From: Polaromonas sp.
Lineage (GTDB): Bacteria > Pseudomonadota > Gammaproteobacteria > Burkholderiales > Burkholderiaceae_C
Length of the DNA: 64,000 nucleotides
Assembly (NCBI GenBank): GCA_030683705.1
Contig: JAUXPP010000142.1
Location: forward strand, 30,288 to 94,287
Reading direction: 5' to 3'
Below, one piece after another: positions 36,113-46,113 of this stretch; position 1 is the stretch's first letter; every line of letters starts with the position of its first letter. The position numbers were made by a program, and so were the translations under genes. The notes under the pieces were generated by a model that was not told the DNA's origin, searched no databases, and was given only the letters and a program-made list of their open reading frames with translations.

Positions 36113-37309
36113 TTATCCCGGTGATGCGATGTCAAACACCTGACGGAGGTAGGCCAGGTATTTTTCGTCGTCACACATGTTTTTGGACGGCGTGTCCGAC
36201 AACTTGGCCACAGGCTGGCCGTTGCAGCGCACCATCTTGATGACAATTTGCAGTGGTTCGTAACCCAGGTCGTTGGTCAGGTTGGTGCCTATGCCGAAAG
36301 CCAGCTGGCAGCGCCCCTTGAACTGGGAATACAGCTCGACGGTACGCGGCACGGTCAGGCCATCGCTGAAAATCAGGGTCTTGGTTCTGGGATCGACCCG
36401 GTTCTTGGCGTAGTGCGCCAGCATGCGTTCCCCCCATTGAAACGGGTCGCCACTGTCATGGCGCGCGCCGTCGAACAGCTTGCAGAAATACATGTCGAAG
36501 TCGCGCAGGAAGGCGCTCATGCCATACACATCGCTCAGCGCAATCCCGAGATCACCGCGGTATTCCTTGGCCCATGATTCGAAGGCAAACACCTGGCTGT
36601 CGCGCAGTCGCGGCCCCAGCGCCTGGCAGGCCTGCAGGTATTCATGCGCCATGGTGCCCAGCGGCGTCAGGCCGAGCTTCATCGCAAACAGCACGTTGCT
36701 GGTACCGGCAAACTGGCCGTTGGGGCCGGTGCCCAGTCTGGCGCTCAGGGTGCGCAGCACCTCTTCGTGCCAGGCCTTGCCGAAGCGGCGGCGCGTGCCG
36801 TAGTCGGCGATCTTCAGCTCGGCCAGCCCGTTGGCCTTGAGTTGCCCTATCTTGGTGTCCAGGCGCTTGCGCCCTTCCATCACGTCAGCGAGCTTTTGCG
36901 TGTTGCGGAAATAGACCTCGTTGATGATGGCCAGCACCGGAATTTCGAACAGGATGGTGTGCAGCCAGGGCCCTTCGATCACGACCTCGATCTCGCCGGA
37001 CGGCAGCGCGGTGACGCTGACGTATTTTTCGTTGAGCCGGAACAGGCCGAGGAAATCGACAAAGTCGCTCTTGATGAAACGCATGGCCCGCAGGTAAGCC
37101 AGCTCGGCATCCTGGAACTGCAGGCTGCACAGCAGGCGTATCTCTTCGCGGATCTCGCGCACGTAAGGCGCCAGGTCACCAATGCCGGGCGCGCCGGCAT
37201 TGCGGCATTTGAAGCGGTACTCGACCTGCGCCCCCGGAAACTGGTGCAGCACGACCTGCATCATCGTGAACTTGTAGAGGTCGGTATCCAGCAGGCTGGT
37301 AATAATCAT
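36113..37309 (-). CDS. pncB: Nicotinate phosphoribosyltransferase
   Basis: 398-aa enzyme converting nicotinate and PRPP to nicotinate mononucleotide in NAD salvage. It begins [18 protein letters not shown], a near-invariant family start, and has the catalytic His in [16 protein letters not shown]. Length is as usual for the proteobacterial type. The open frame upstream of 37309 is not family sequence. A 143-bp palindromic element sits directly upstream and may contain its promoter. Confidence 0.94.
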   Translation of the reverse strand: MIITSLLDTDLYKFTMMQVVLHQFPGAQVEYRFKCRNAGAPGIGDLAPYVREIREEIRLLCSLQFQDAELAYLRAMRFIKSDFVDFLGLFRLNEKYVSVTALPSGEIEVVIEGPWLHTILFEIPVLAIINEVYFRNTQKLADVMEGRKRLDTKIGQLKANGLAELKIADYGTRRRFGKAWHEEVLRTLSARLGTGPNGQFAGTSNVLFAMKLGLTPLGTMAHEYLQACQALGPRLRDSQVFAFESWAKEYRGDLGIALSDVYGMSAFLRDFDMYFCKLFDGARHDSGDPFQWGERMLAHYAKNRVDPRTKTLIFSDGLTVPRTVELYSQFKGRCQLAFGIGTNLTNDLGYEPLQIVIKMVRCNGQPVAKLSDTPSKNMCDDEKYLAYLRQVFDIASPG

Positions 37310-37321
37310 CGGCACATCCCT

Positions 37322-37464
37322 AAATTCATTTTTCGGGCGAATTGCTGCACTGAGCAAAAGCGAACACCTGGCATTCGGCGGTGCTCGCAATCCTCACGTA
37401 CCCCAAGTACGTTCCGGTTGCTGCGCTCCGGGCGCCTTGCACTTCATCCCGAAAATCTGAATTT
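37322..37464. repeat. 143-bp imperfect palindromic element before pncB
   Basis: The ends are inverted copies: AAATTCATTTTTCGGGC on the left, and the complement of CCCGAAAATCTGAATTT on the right. In the middle is CGTAC-CCCAA-GTACG. No ORF is likely in it. It resembles a MITE-like or structured intergenic repeat. Confidence 0.5.
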
Positions 37465-37493
37465 CCGGATGTGCCGGCAAACGCAGCGCAGCC

Positions 37494-37844
37494 TCAACCC
37501 AGGAAATCAACCTCAAACAGCAGCGTGGCATTCGGCGGGATCACGCCGCCAGCGCCGCGCGCACCGTAGCCGAGTTCGGCCGGAATCACCAGACGGCGCG
37601 TGCCGCCCACCGACATGCCCTGCACACCTTCATCCCAGCCCTTGATGACCTGGCCGGCGCCCAGCGAGAACTGGAACGGGTCGCCGCGGTCCTTGCTCGA
37701 ATCGAACTTGGCGCCCTGCACGCCATCGTTGTACAGCCAGCCGGTGTAGTGCACCCGGACATGCTGGCCGGCCTTGGCGATAGCGCCAGTGCCGAGCACG
37801 GTGTCTTCATACTGGAGGCCGGAGGGGGTGGTGGTCAATGCCAT
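37494..37844 (-). CDS. FKBP-type peptidyl-prolyl isomerase
   Basis: 116-aa cytoplasmic single-domain FKBP that isomerises X-Pro bonds. It shows the conserved pocket segments VRVHYTGWLYNDG, FDSSKDRGDPFQFSLGAGQVI (adjoining), GWDEGVQGMSVGGTRRLVIP and GYGARGAGGVIPPNATLLFEVD. GAAGGAC lies seven bases before the chosen ATG. No signal peptide. Confidence 0.93.
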   Translation of the reverse strand: MALTTTPSGLQYEDTVLGTGAIAKAGQHVRVHYTGWLYNDGVQGAKFDSSKDRGDPFQFSLGAGQVIKGWDEGVQGMSVGGTRRLVIPAELGYGARGAGGVIPPNATLLFEVDFLG

Positions 37845-37988
37845 GATTTGTCCTTCAAAATAGGGGGAGGATGCGCTCGCGCGCCAACCCCTGACTTTAC
37901 CCGCAAGTGGCGCAAGCACTGAGAAGCGCGGGTCCTTCCCGTTCCAGCCGGGGCCAGCGCCGCACACGCAGAGGCAAGTGTGGGGGCC

Positions 37989-38690
37989 TTAGTCGAGCCA
38001 GGTCGTGAATTCCCGCGGGCTGACGCGGGGCGTGCGGAAGGTGTTGACCAGGGCAGTGTCGTCGGCGTAACCGAGCGCCATGCCGCAGACCAGCATTTCA
38101 TCGGCACCGGCGCCTACATGCGGCAGGATGATGCTGGAAAAGCCATTCCAGGCCGCCTGAGGGCAGGTGTGCAGGCCATGACCACGCGCAGCGACCATCA
38201 GGTTCTGCAAAAACATGCCGTAATCCACCAGGCTGCCGCGCCCCATGACCCGGTCCAGCGTGAACATCAGGCCGACCGGCGCGTCGAAAAACCTGAAGTT
38301 ACGCTGATGCTGGGCATGCATCTTGTCCTTGTCGCCCTTGCCGATGCCGAGCAGTCCGTACAGCCCCCAACCGTTTTCGCGGCGCCGGTCGATGTAGGGC
38401 GACACCCATTTTTCCGGGTAGTAGGGATACTCCTCCTGGTACTGCGCTGCCAGTTCCGGGTTGGCACGGATCGCGTCGTGGGCACTGCAGACCTTGTCGA
38501 CCAGCGTGTCGCGGCTGGCGCCCTGCAGCACATACACCTTCCACGGCTGGGTGTTGGTACCAGACGGTGCGCGGCTGGCAAGCGCCAGCAGATGCTCCAG
38601 CGTTTCGCGCGGCACAGGTGTCGGCAGAAAGGCCCGCGTTGACATGCGGCTGTCGATGGCGGCGTCCACGGCGTTGAGGGTTTCGGTCAC
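37989..38690 (-). CDS. Nitroreductase family flavoprotein
   Basis: 233-aa FMN-dependent reductase. The start [13 protein letters not shown] and the [17 protein letters not shown] motif (about residues 38-54) are the family's FMN-phosphate site. Late segments [13 protein letters not shown] and CGMALGYAD are typical of NfnB-like members. The GTG start at 38690 overlaps the thioesterase stop (GTGA), so it is the last gene of the oxygenase-amidohydrolase-thioesterase operon. The substrate is unknown; the context suggests a nitrogenous or enal compound. Confidence 0.85.
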   Translation of the reverse strand: MTETLNAVDAAIDSRMSTRAFLPTPVPRETLEHLLALASRAPSGTNTQPWKVYVLQGASRDTLVDKVCSAHDAIRANPELAAQYQEEYPYYPEKWVSPYIDRRRENGWGLYGLLGIGKGDKDKMHAQHQRNFRFFDAPVGLMFTLDRVMGRGSLVDYGMFLQNLMVAARGHGLHTCPQAAWNGFSSIILPHVGAGADEMLVCGMALGYADDTALVNTFRTPRVSPREFTTWLD

Positions 38691-39154
38691 TTGAGTTTTT
38701 CCAGTACGGTCAGAAGTTGGGGAGGCAAGGCGACGGGCCGGCGCGTCTGCTTGTCGACATACACATGAATGAAATGACCCCGGGCGGCCGTCAGTTCTGC
38801 GGACGGGTCGGCGGGATTTCCGGAGAACAGGCCGACCTCGTAACGCACGCTGGACGACCCGATCTGCGCCACGCGGATGCCGGCGAGCACCGGGTCGGGA
38901 AAGGCCAGCGGCGCAAAGTAGTTGCACTGGGTTTCGACCACCAGGCCGATCACCGCGCCCGCATGGATATCGATCGCGCCGGATTCGATCAGGTAGCCGT
39001 TGACGGCCGTGTCGAACCAGCTGTAATAAACGACGTTGTTGACGTGGCCATACACATCGTTGTCCATCCAGCGCGTGCCTATGGACCTGAAAACGGGATA
39101 GGCGCTACGCGCTTCGGGCCGGGGTCGGTGGTCGGGCTTCGGCTGGTCTGGCAT
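38687..39154 (-). CDS. Acyl-CoA thioesterase (4HBT/YbgC-like)
   Basis: 155-aa hot-dog-fold thioesterase. The N-terminal variable region is followed by [20 protein letters not shown], where Asp and the GHVNN segment form the 4-hydroxybenzoyl-CoA-thioesterase site. It lies 20 bases downstream of the amidohydrolase and overlaps the nitroreductase, so it is probably co-transcribed. The acyl substrate is unknown. Confidence 0.85.
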   Translation of the reverse strand: MPDQPKPDHRPRPEARSAYPVFRSIGTRWMDNDVYGHVNNVVYYSWFDTAVNGYLIESGAIDIHAGAVIGLVVETQCNYFAPLAFPDPVLAGIRVAQIGSSSVRYEVGLFSGNPADPSAELTAARGHFIHVYVDKQTRRPVALPPQLLTVLEKLK

Positions 39155-39174
39155 GCCCCCGATTCTGCCAGCTC

Positions 39175-40266
39175 TCAGCAGCGGGCAATCACCGCCACGG
39201 GTCCGCCGCCGGGCGGCCCCTGGTGTTCGGCGCCGCCCGAGACATACACCATGCCGTGGCCGACCACCGAGGCAATCACGGCGCCGACGGCGGCACGGGC
39301 ATGGCGGGTGGGATTGATGTCGGAGTCGCCCAGCATGGTGTGCCGCATGCCGCGCACCGTGCCGCCCGGGCTGGCTTCGGCCTTGGCAAACACATTGACG
39401 ATCCTGCGCGCCGCGTCTGCATCAGGGATGTCCAGCGCCGCCAGGGCGCGCCGCAGCGCAGCAGCGTCGATGGCGTCGGTCATGACCTCATGGGCGATGA
39501 CCAGGTCACTGCAAGCCTGCGTGCTCATGCCCATCACGATGACCACGTTGTGTTCGATCTCGATACCGGCCGAGGTCGATGCCACCGACGAGCACAAGGT
39601 CCAGTCATGCAGCACCGCGGCATCGTCGAGCGTCTGCTCGCCCGCCTCCCCCGTGGCCAGCGCCACGCCCAAGGCCGACGCTCCGCGGGAATATCCCATG
39701 GACTCGTAGGTGTCGGCCGTGACGGGCTCGCACCCACGCAAGCGGGCATCCGCGATCTTGGCCGCCGTCAGCAGCGGGCACTTGACCTGCACGAAGTGCA
39801 CATCGTCCATGGAACCGATGCCGCCATCCTGCATGGCGCGCCGGACCGCGGCAGCGGTTTCCTCGACCTGCGCGCGCCGGCCCATTTCTTCCGGCAGAAA
39901 GTCGCGCGTGAAGGCGATGCCAATCGACAGGCGCTTCTGGCCGGCCGGCGCGCCCTGCCCCGCCGGCTGGCGCGCAAAAACGCTCAGGTGTGGCGACAAC
40001 ACGCCTTCGGTGCCGCCCGACATGACAAAAGCCACGCGCCGCCCGACGGCCTCCGGCGCCAGTCCCAGGTGGCGGCCCAGCAGGGCCTGCAGCATGGCGG
40101 TGGCGTATTCGCGGGTGTAGTCGTTGACGCAGCCGTTGCCTTCGGTTTTTCCCATGACAGCGACGATGTGGGCCGGATCGACCTCGCCGGAACTGATCAA
40201 ACGCTCCAGCCCGGACGTGTCGCCCGGTCCGGCGCACGGAATTCTGAAAACATCAATCTTGTACAT
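39175..40266 (-). CDS. atzD: Cyanuric acid amidohydrolase (AtzD-like ring-opening amidohydrolase)
   Basis: 363-aa enzyme of the AtzD/TrzD/barbiturase family that opens the s-triazine ring of cyanuric acid. The length equals AtzD, and near-identical stretches recalled from AtzD occur: [75 protein letters not shown]. The three-fold Ser-Lys arrangement is suggested by Lys40/Ser83, Lys162 with the Ser cluster near 226-232, and the last repeat ([15 protein letters not shown]). Barbiturase activity is the alternative. It starts four bases after the oxygenase stop. Biuret and allophanate hydrolase genes are not in the window. Confidence 0.87.
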   Translation of the reverse strand: MYKIDVFRIPCAGPGDTSGLERLISSGEVDPAHIVAVMGKTEGNGCVNDYTREYATAMLQALLGRHLGLAPEAVGRRVAFVMSGGTEGVLSPHLSVFARQPAGQGAPAGQKRLSIGIAFTRDFLPEEMGRRAQVEETAAAVRRAMQDGGIGSMDDVHFVQVKCPLLTAAKIADARLRGCEPVTADTYESMGYSRGASALGVALATGEAGEQTLDDAAVLHDWTLCSSVASTSAGIEIEHNVVIVMGMSTQACSDLVIAHEVMTDAIDAAALRRALAALDIPDADAARRIVNVFAKAEASPGGTVRGMRHTMLGDSDINPTRHARAAVGAVIASVVGHGMVYVSGGAEHQGPPGGGPVAVIARC

Positions 40267-40270
40267 GGGG

Positions 40271-41281
40271 TCAGCTGGCCTTGTGCGGTGTGAAATGGCG
40301 GTTGATCTTCAGGCGCAGGTGCTCGCCGGAAGTGATCGGTGAATAAAGCGGCGCCTGACCGGATTCCCGGCAGGTCGGGATGCACTCGATGAGCGCATCG
40401 TCATTGGGCTGGTGGAAAAACACCAGGGCCACCCGGCGGCTCTGAGCGCCTGCGCCTTCGGGCGGAATGCCCACGCGGTGCAGGGTGGAAACCCAGCGGT
40501 CGTTGGTCCACTGGGCCATGAGGTCACCGATGTTGACGACAAACTGGCCTTCGGCCGGCGCCACGTCAATCCACTCGCCGCCCGGGGTGTGAACCTGCAG
40601 CCGGCCCGGCGCCGCGCTGGGCGCCACAATCGTCAGGGACCCATAGTCGGTGTGTTCACCAGCGCGCAATTGCCCCGGCTCAGGCGGCGCCTGCAGCGCC
40701 GGGTAGTGGTTCACGCACAGCGACGAAATGTGCCGGTCGATATGGCGGTCGAAATACGCCGGCGGCAGATCCAGCGCCAGCGCAAACAGGCGCATCAGGT
40801 CGTGGGCCAGGCCCTCCATCGCCCGGTAGTAAGCCTGCAGGGCCTCCCGGAATCCCGGCAACCCCTGCGGCCACACATTCGGCGCAAACCAGCCACCGGT
40901 ACGCGAGCGGTGGTAGTCGTCCGCAGGCAGGTCGAACGGCCCCATGCGGAAACGCTCGAACAGGTCCGGCGGGGTTTCATTCTGCAGGCTGCGCGCCAGT
41001 TGCTGATGCCGCATGGGCGTGTAGCCGCGCACACGGCCATCGCCTGGCATGGCGCTGCGCCTGACGGCCTCGGGCGCGTCGAAGAAGCGGAAGGCCGCAT
41101 CAAACGCGCCCTGCAGGACGGCGGGCGGCACCCGATGGCCCCTGACCACGATAAAACCGATATCGCGGCAGGACTGGTCCAGCAGCCGTGCCAGCTGGGC
41201 GCGGCGCGCCGCACCGCCGTAACCTTCCCCATGAAAGTCGCTCAGGTCGATGTCCGGAAGATGCTTGATCGGCAAGGTCAT
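40271..41281 (-). CDS. Isopenicillin-N-synthase-like 2-oxoglutarate/Fe(II) oxygenase
   Basis: 336-aa non-haem iron oxygenase with a DIOX_N-like first half and a double-stranded beta-helix core. The iron facial triad appears as His/Asp in [12 protein letters not shown] and His in [10 protein letters not shown]. The 2-oxoglutarate Arg lies in [11 protein letters not shown], where the usual Ser of the RxS pair is Ala. It is first gene of the minus-strand operon, divergent from LysR. The family includes pyrimidine hydroxylases (thymine-7-hydroxylase), so a heterocycle substrate is plausible but not shown. The ATG at 41281 is preferred over a GTG four codons upstream. Confidence 0.83.
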   Translation of the reverse strand: MTLPIKHLPDIDLSDFHGEGYGGAARRAQLARLLDQSCRDIGFIVVRGHRVPPAVLQGAFDAAFRFFDAPEAVRRSAMPGDGRVRGYTPMRHQQLARSLQNETPPDLFERFRMGPFDLPADDYHRSRTGGWFAPNVWPQGLPGFREALQAYYRAMEGLAHDLMRLFALALDLPPAYFDRHIDRHISSLCVNHYPALQAPPEPGQLRAGEHTDYGSLTIVAPSAAPGRLQVHTPGGEWIDVAPAEGQFVVNIGDLMAQWTNDRWVSTLHRVGIPPEGAGAQSRRVALVFFHQPNDDALIECIPTCRESGQAPLYSPITSGEHLRLKINRHFTPHKAS

Positions 41282-41344
41282 GCCCAGCCACACGCAAAGC
41301 GTGTGCCACCAGGCGCTTGCGTCTGCACCTCATTCAGTCACGCT

Positions 41345-41367
41345 GCGTTGCCGGTTCGGCATCACTC
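41345..41367. promoter_or_regulatory. Operator O1: LysR-type palindrome in divergent promoter
   Basis: TGCCG-GTT-CGGCA is a perfect dyad of T-N11-A type, followed by TCACTC. A 23-bp stretch including it matches the site at 42326-42348 (opposite strand) at 21 of 23 positions. It lies between the oxygenase and LysR starts. Confidence 0.65.
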
Positions 41368-41384
41368 TTGCTTGGAGCCGGCAT

Positions 41385-42281
41385 ATGCAACACCTGAGAT
41401 TTCTCGACTATGTCGATGCCGTTTCCCGCTGCGGCTCGATCCGCGCGGCCGCAGAACAACTGCATGTCGCGGCCTCCGCCGTCAACCGCCGCATCCAGGA
41501 CCTGGAACGCGAACTCGGTACCCCCATCTTCGAGCGGCGGCCCCGCGGCGTGCGGCTGACGGCTGCCGGTGAACTCTTCGTCAGTTATGCGCGCCGGCGG
41601 GCCGCCGACTTGGCCCATGTGCGTTCCGAGATCGAGGCCTTGCGCGGCCTGCGGCGCGGTCACGTGGCCATGGCCGGCAGCCAGGCGCTGGCCTCGGCCT
41701 TTCTGCCGCAAGCCATCGTGGACTTCCAGAAGCAGCATCCCGGCGTCAGCTTCGATATCAAGATCCTGGACCGCGAAAAGGCGGTGCAGTCGGTGCTCGA
41801 CTTCGAGGTGGACCTGGCGCTGGTGTTCAATCCGCCTACGGCCGGCGGCCTGCGCGTGCTGGCCCAGGTGCAGCAGCCCACCTGCGCGATCATGGCGCCC
41901 GACCACCCGCTGGCGGGCCGTGCCAGCGTGCGCCTGAAAGACTGCCTGAAATACCCGCACGCCTTGCCCGACCGCAGCCTGTCGGGACGCAGTGTGCTCG
42001 ACGACATGCTGGACAAGTCATCGGTCAAACCCGACGCCATGGTGGTGTCCAACTCCTTCGAACTGATGCGCGGCTTCGCGCGTGAAGCCGGCGGCATCAG
42101 TTTCCAGATCGCCATTGGCGCCGATGCCGGCACAGTGGCCGTGCCGATCAACGAGCGCAACCTGCCTCCCGCACGCCTGGTCCTGATGGCCTTGCGCGGC
42201 CGGGTGTTGCCGGTCGCATCGGCGCTGTTCTCGGAATTCGTCGCGGAACGCCTGGTGGCACTGAACCAAAACAGGGAATGA
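41385..42281 (+). CDS. LysR-family regulator of the cyanuric-acid/BMP cluster
   Basis: 298-aa regulator with a winged helix-turn-helix (residues about 5-62: FLDYVDAVSRCGSIRAAAEQL, in two stretches, and RIQDLERELGTPIFERRPRG) and an effector domain. The ATG at 41385 has GGAG upstream; the frame is open further back, but this start fits the family. It is divergent from the oxygenase-amidohydrolase operon and upstream of the importer. The shared operator on both sides suggests it controls both arms, by analogy with AtzR. Confidence 0.88.
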   Translation: MQHLRFLDYVDAVSRCGSIRAAAEQLHVAASAVNRRIQDLERELGTPIFERRPRGVRLTAAGELFVSYARRRAADLAHVRSEIEALRGLRRGHVAMAGSQALASAFLPQAIVDFQKQHPGVSFDIKILDREKAVQSVLDFEVDLALVFNPPTAGGLRVLAQVQQPTCAIMAPDHPLAGRASVRLKDCLKYPHALPDRSLSGRSVLDDMLDKSSVKPDAMVVSNSFELMRGFAREAGGISFQIAIGADAGTVAVPINERNLPPARLVLMALRGRVLPVASALFSEFVAERLVALNQNRE

Positions 42282-42325
42282 CACAGCCATTTCAGTGCGT
42301 GCGCCGCCGCTGGCGCACGCTTTTG

Positions 42326-42348
42326 GAGTGATGCCGAAACGGCACCGC
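42326..42348. promoter_or_regulatory. Operator O2: second copy before the BMP importer operon
   Basis: TGCCG-AAA-CGGCA with flanks that match operator O1 in inverted orientation. It lies 44 bases after the LysR stop and about 140 before the importer's first start. Confidence 0.65.
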
Positions 42349-42489
42349 TGTGCAGCAAAAAAGGGCGCGAACGGCTGCATGGCCGCGCTCCGCGCCGGAT
42401 CGGGTGGCATGCAACTGCGACAGGCCGCGCCGGGGTTCGTTGTGGCCTGCTTCTTGCGAAAACGCAGACATCTTCACAAGGAGTCTTTC

Positions 42490-43518
42490 ATGCGCACACT
42501 TCACCGCCCCTTCGCCTTCCCCCGACTGGCCGCCGCGCTCATGCTGGCGAGCGCCGGCCTGATGGCAGCCCCCACGGTACTGGCCCAGGGCAAGGTCGCC
42601 ATGCTGCTGCCCGGCTCCATCAACGACCAGAGCTGGAACGCCAACGGCTTCGGCGCCATCACCAAGCTCAAGAGCAACGGCGCGGAAACCGCCTATTCCG
42701 AAAATGTCGCGCCGTCGGACCACATCGAAACCATGAAGGACTATGCGCGCCGCGGTTTCAACCCGGTGATCGGCCACTCGGGCCGTTTCCTGTCCGCGGC
42801 CCAGCGGGTCGGCCCGGAATTCGAGAAAACCAGCTTCATCGTCGGCTCCGGCGCCAGTGGCATGGGAAAAAACGTGACCTCGGTGGACTATGACAACGCG
42901 CAGGTCGGCTATGTGATGGGGGTGCTCGCAGCCCGCATGTCCAAGACCGGCAAGATCGGCTCGGTCAACGGCCTCGAAGGCCTGCCCAACGTGGTCCAGC
43001 AGGTCGGCGGTTTCCGCCAGGGCGTCAAGAGCGTCAAGCCCAACGCCGAGGTGCGGGTGATCTACATCAAGGACATGGAAGACGCGGCCATGGCCAAGGA
43101 AGCGGCGCTGGCGCTGATCGCCGGTGGCGCCGACTTTGTCTTCGGCAAGCTCAATGCCGGGCAGAACGGCATCGTGCAGGCGGCCAAGGAAAAAAACGTC
43201 TACACCAGCGGCCGCTCCTTCGGCCATGTGGAGGCCGCCCCGCAACAGGTGCTCGCCGCCATCATCGAAAAGTGGGATGACATGTACGTCGCCGCCGCCG
43301 CCGAAGCACGCGCCGGCACCCTGAAACCGGCCCTGCTCACCTATGGTTATGAAGCCAAGGCCGGCCCCGGTGCCGACCTGATGTATGCGCCCGGCAAGCC
43401 TTACGGTCCCGCCGTTCCGAAGGAAGTGGTGGCAGAGATCGAGGCGCTGAAAAAGAAATTCGCCAGCGGCCAGCTCACCCTCACCGTCGCCAAGGAAGAC
43501 GCCCGCGGGGGTCTCTGA
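42490..43518 (+). CDS. BMP-family ABC transporter substrate-binding protein
   Basis: 342-aa periplasmic binding protein with a signal peptide ending near TVLAQ (about residue 31) and the Bmp/PnrA fold. It starts with KVAMLLPGSINDQSWNANGF, and includes FIVGSGASGMGKNVTSVDYD and a late AGTLKPALLTYG. Family members bind nucleosides or other nitrogen heterocycles. AAGGAG precedes the ATG. It leads an operon with ATPase and two permeases, making a full importer; a ring nitrogen compound is the likely cargo given the neighbours. Confidence 0.88.
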   Translation: MRTLHRPFAFPRLAAALMLASAGLMAAPTVLAQGKVAMLLPGSINDQSWNANGFGAITKLKSNGAETAYSENVAPSDHIETMKDYARRGFNPVIGHSGRFLSAAQRVGPEFEKTSFIVGSGASGMGKNVTSVDYDNAQVGYVMGVLAARMSKTGKIGSVNGLEGLPNVVQQVGGFRQGVKSVKPNAEVRVIYIKDMEDAAMAKEAALALIAGGADFVFGKLNAGQNGIVQAAKEKNVYTSGRSFGHVEAAPQQVLAAIIEKWDDMYVAAAAEARAGTLKPALLTYGYEAKAGPGADLMYAPGKPYGPAVPKEVVAEIEALKKKFASGQLTLTVAKEDARGGL

Positions 43519-43519
43519 G

Positions 43520-45037
43520 ATGCAGGCTTTGCTCGAGATGCGCGGCATCTCGAAGTCCTACGGCAGCGTGCGGGCCAACCGCGGCATCAACTTCACGGTC
43601 CAGCCCGGGCAGATCGTCGGCCTGCTCGGCGAAAACGGCTCGGGCAAAAGCACGCTGATGAAGGTGCTGTTCGGCATGGTGCGGGCTGACGAGGGCGCCA
43701 TCGTTTACCGCGGCCGCGAGCTCGATGCGGGCAGCCCGAAAGCGGCGCTGCAGGCAGGCATCGCCATGATCCACCAGCATTTCACGCTGGTCGAAGCCAT
43801 GACCGTGAGCGAGAACCTGATGCTCGGCTGGAGCGCCCGCGGCGGGCCCTGGCTGGACCATGCAGCCATGGCCGGCCAGGTGCGCGACGCAGCGCAGCGT
43901 TATGGCCTGGACATCGACCCGGCGGCCCGCGTTGAGCGGCTGGCGCTGGGCGAAAAGCAGCGCATTGAGATCCTCAAGGCCATTCTGCGCGGAGCCGGCC
44001 TGCTGATTCTCGACGAGCCCACCTCCATCCTGTCGCCGCCTGAAATCGCCCGCCTGCTGGAATTCCTCCAGCGTTTCCGCGCCGAAGGCCACTCGGTGGT
44101 TTTCATCACCCACAAGCTGGGCGAGGTGCTGGCGGTGGCCGACGAGATCGTGGTGCTGCGCGATGGCGAGGTGGTGGGCACCACACCGGCCGCCGGCGCA
44201 ACGCGCGAGTCGCTGGCACGCATGATGGTCGGCCGTGAACTGGCTGCGCCGGCAGAGCGCCGCAGCGCCACACCCGGAGCGGTGCGCCTGAAGGTCGAGG
44301 CCCTCGCAGCCCGGGACAACAACGGCGCCGAACGCCTGAAAGACGCGAGTTTCGAACTGCGCGCCGGCGAAGTGCTGGCGCTGGCCGGCATCGACGGCAA
44401 TGGCCAGGGCGAACTCGCCAACACCCTGGCAGGACTGGCTGCGCCGCTGCGCGGTCGCATCTTCCTTGACGGTGTGGACATCACCGCCGGGGGCGCTGCG
44501 GCCCGGCTCGAAGCCGGCATCGCCTACATCCCGGCTGACCGCTCCGGCACCAGCTTGGTCCAGGGCATGTCCATCGAGGACAACCTGATGCTGCGCGACA
44601 TCAGCCGCCGGCCCTTCTCGGTCGCTGGCCGCATCGACCGCCAGGCCACCGGCCGGGCGGCGCGCGAGCGCATGCGTGACTTCGACGTGCGCGCCGCATC
44701 GCCCGCCGCAGCGGCCCGCACCCTGTCCGGCGGCAACCAGCAGAAGGTGGCACTGGCGCGCGAGCTGAGCCGCCAGCCGCAGGTGGTGATCGCCTTCCAG
44801 CCCACCTGGGGACTGGACCCCGGAGCCACACGCTTCGTGATGGAAAGCCTGCTGAAACTGCGCGACCAGGGCGCGGCCGTGCTCTACATCTCGTCGGAAC
44901 TCGAGGAAGTGCTGGCGGTGGGCGACCGCGTGGGGGTGCTGTCCGACGGCCGCATCGTGCTGCTGGCGGACCGCAGCGAAGCCGACATTGAACGTATCGG
45001 GCTGGCCATGGCCGGCGCCTTCCAGGAAGCCGCATGA
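43520..45037 (+). CDS. BMP-type ABC transporter ATP-binding protein (two NBDs)
   Basis: 505-aa ATPase with two fused nucleotide-binding domains, as in sugar/nucleoside importers (RbsA/NupA-like). The first has Walker A GENGSGKST (about residues 38-46), signature region LALGEKQRIEILKA and Walker B LLILDEPTSIL. The second has a modified Walker A (AGIDGNGQGE), LSGGNQQKVALAREL and a changed Walker B (VIAFQPTWGLDPG), the usual pattern where only one site is fully active. It begins one base after the binding-protein stop and overlaps the permease. Confidence 0.92.
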   Translation: MQALLEMRGISKSYGSVRANRGINFTVQPGQIVGLLGENGSGKSTLMKVLFGMVRADEGAIVYRGRELDAGSPKAALQAGIAMIHQHFTLVEAMTVSENLMLGWSARGGPWLDHAAMAGQVRDAAQRYGLDIDPAARVERLALGEKQRIEILKAILRGAGLLILDEPTSILSPPEIARLLEFLQRFRAEGHSVVFITHKLGEVLAVADEIVVLRDGEVVGTTPAAGATRESLARMMVGRELAAPAERRSATPGAVRLKVEALAARDNNGAERLKDASFELRAGEVLALAGIDGNGQGELANTLAGLAAPLRGRIFLDGVDITAGGAAARLEAGIAYIPADRSGTSLVQGMSIEDNLMLRDISRRPFSVAGRIDRQATGRAARERMRDFDVRAASPAAAARTLSGGNQQKVALARELSRQPQVVIAFQPTWGLDPGATRFVMESLLKLRDQGAAVLYISSELEEVLAVGDRVGVLSDGRIVLLADRSEADIERIGLAMAGAFQEAA

Positions 45038-46110
45038 CAACCCAAACGCAGGACCTGCCTGCCCTCGCCATTTCGTCGCGTTTATTGAACGCAGCCCACC
45101 GCGCCGGCCCCTTGTGGCGGGCCGCTGCCTCGATCGGCATGGCCTTCCTGATCACCGCGATGCTGATCCTGATTGCCGGCAAAAATCCACTGGTCGCCTA
45201 CTACCACCTGGTCATGGGCGCCGTCGGTTCCTGGGACCGGGTGGTGGTGGGACTGAACCGGACCACCCCCTACCTGCTGTGCGCCGTCGGCATCGCCCTG
45301 TGTTTTCGCGGCAAGGTGCTCAACATCGGCGCCGAAGGCCAGCTGGCCATAGGCGGCGCTGCGGCATCGGCGGTTGCGCTGTTTGCCGGCGGCTGGCCGG
45401 CCTGGGCCCTGCTGCCGTTGGCGTTGGCCGCCGGCGCCGCGGGCGGGGCCGCCTGGGCCGGTGTCGCCGCCTCGATCCGGGTGTTTCGCGGTGTGCACGA
45501 GGTGCTGGTGACCCTGCTGTTGAACTTTGTCGCGTTGCTGCTGGTGGCCGAACTGCTGCACGGGCGCATGGGCGAAGAAGGCGCGGGTTTCCCGCAATCA
45601 CCGCTGTTCGAGTCGGCGGCCTGGCTGCCCAAACTCGTGCCCGGCACCGACCTGCACATCGGCATCGTGTTTGCGGTGCTGGCGACCCTTGGCGCGAACT
45701 TCGTGCTCTGGCGCACCACCCTGGGTTTTCGGTGGCGCGTGGTCGGCGCCAGTGCGTCGGCGGCACGTTATGCCGGCATGTCGCCGGGCCGCGCGATTTT
45801 CGGCCTGATGTGTTCGGCTGGCGCGCTGGCCGGCCTGGCTGGCGCCATCGAGTGCCTGGGCATCCACTACCGCCTGATCGAGGGTTTCTCGGCCGGCTTC
45901 GGCTTTAATGCCGTCGCGATTGCGCTGATGGGTGCGCTCAATCCGCTGTATGTGCTGCCATCCGCGCTGTTCTTCGGTTTCCTCGAAACCGGCGCGCTGG
46001 CGATGCAGCGCCAGGTCGGTGTGCCCTCCTCGCTGGTGCTGGTGATCCAGGGGCTGACGATGATTTTTGTACTGTGTGCGATGGGCCGCTCCGGCGGCGA
46101 CAAGGTGTAA
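45034..46110 (+). CDS. BMP-type ABC transporter permease 1
   Basis: 358-aa inner-membrane permease (BPD_transp_2) with about nine helices. Conserved pieces are GKVLNIGAEGQLAIGG near residues 91-106 and LGFRWRVVGASASAARYAG. Its ATG overlaps the ATPase stop (ATGA). It forms a heterodimeric channel with the next gene. Confidence 0.9.
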   Translation: MTTQTQDLPALAISSRLLNAAHRAGPLWRAAASIGMAFLITAMLILIAGKNPLVAYYHLVMGAVGSWDRVVVGLNRTTPYLLCAVGIALCFRGKVLNIGAEGQLAIGGAAASAVALFAGGWPAWALLPLALAAGAAGGAAWAGVAASIRVFRGVHEVLVTLLLNFVALLLVAELLHGRMGEEGAGFPQSPLFESAAWLPKLVPGTDLHIGIVFAVLATLGANFVLWRTTLGFRWRVVGASASAARYAGMSPGRAIFGLMCSAGALAGLAGAIECLGIHYRLIEGFSAGFGFNAVAIALMGALNPLYVLPSALFFGFLETGALAMQRQVGVPSSLVLVIQGLTMIFVLCAMGRSGGDKV

Positions 46111-46113
46111 ACC

